From Muricea muricata (Eukaryota; Cnidaria; Anthozoa; Malacalcyonacea; Plexauridae), in assembly GCA_963855995.1 (NCBI GenBank), contig OY979717.1, positions 51,901,140 through 51,965,139 of the forward strand: a stretch of DNA of 64,000 nt, given 5' to 3'. The notes beneath the pieces were generated by a model. It had not been told where the DNA came from. It saw nothing but the letters and a program-made list of their open reading frames with translations, and made no database searches. The position numbers and the translations under genes are program-made. Each line of letters opens with the position of its first letter. Position 1 is the stretch's first letter. Shown in pieces: positions 63,994-64,000 of the stretch.

Positions 63994-64000
63994 AGCGTAA

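Larger units (their letters stand above)
1..64000 (+). repeat. Tandem array of tRNA-Gly / tRNA-Glu(UUC) / tRNA-Glu(CUC) genes
   Basis: The whole window is one head-to-tail array of three tRNA genes and their spacers. Class 1 Gly is 71 nt, starts GCGTTGG, ends CTAACGCA or CCAACGCA, has A box TGGTTCAGTGG and B box GGTTCGATTCC, and carries its anticodon at nt 33-35. Glu is 72 nt, starts TCCCATG, ends CATGGGAA, has A box TGGTCTAGTGG and the same B box, and carries its anticodon at nt 34-36 (TTC or CTC) in a TGGCG/CGCCA stem. Class 2 Gly has G12, T13 and C19 in the D arm and usually a C-C clash closing the anticodon stem. No introns and no encoded CCA. Spacers are AT-rich and show no coding potential. 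Confidence 0.97.

Noticed and set aside
1-64000. CRISPR-like array
   Set aside because: Repeats are ~0.6-1 kb units containing tRNA genes, with no short repeat-spacer pattern and clear eukaryotic tRNA promoters.
1-64000. tRNA-derived SINE array
   Set aside because: Full tRNA folds with correct acceptor stems, no poly-A or simple-repeat tails, no target-site duplications, and strict head-to-tail order argue for tandem genes rather than dispersed retroelements.
1-64000. Mitochondrial or bacterial tRNA cluster
   Set aside because: No encoded CCA, canonical eukaryotic A/B boxes, Pol III style T-runs, and no other organelle or bacterial genes.

Overview
The window is eukaryotic nuclear DNA, most likely from an invertebrate animal. 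It consists of one unbroken head-to-tail array of tRNA genes with no convincing protein gene. I count 222 tRNA-related loci, all on the + strand: 75 tRNA-Gly, 73 tRNA-Glu with (mostly) anticodon UUC, and 74 tRNA-Glu with (mostly) anticodon CUC, many of them broken. The eukaryotic reading rests on internal A and B boxes, no encoded CCA end, oligo-T (Pol III type) terminators just downstream, and Gly(GCC) and Glu bodies close to known animal tRNAs. I cannot name the species.

The basic unit is Gly, about 207 bp of AT-rich spacer, Glu(UUC), about 184 bp, Glu(CUC), then 385-440 bp to the next Gly (unit 0.99-1.05 kb). In 29 units the Glu(CUC) gene stops at nt 45 and is joined to the 5' flank of the next Gly, giving a 623-bp short unit. 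The Gly after each such truncation is always a distinct 'class 2' sequence with C at position 19, an altered D stem and a lost nearby T-run. Short and long units alternate into a 1,614-bp higher-order repeat.

At larger scale, blocks recur at fixed offsets. Window start to 1.1 kb matches 15.57-16.69 kb. 12.3-15.7 kb matches 38.4-41.8 kb (offset 26,096). 20.8-23.5 kb matches 44.8-47.5 kb (offset 24,018). 43.0-51.6 kb is duplicated in direct tandem at 51.6-60.2 kb (offset 8,586). Several junctions lie inside tRNA coding sequence, so the conserved 71-72 bp genes seem to serve as recombination substrates.

The array also spreads anticodon variants: Gly bodies reading ACC, UCC and GAU, and Glu bodies reading CUU (Lys), UCC (Gly) and AUC (Asp). 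Most would be recoding or misacylation risks if expressed. Consensus genes are present in tens of copies, so the locus probably supplies bulk Gly/Glu tRNA while carrying many decaying copies. Which copies are expressed cannot be seen from sequence.
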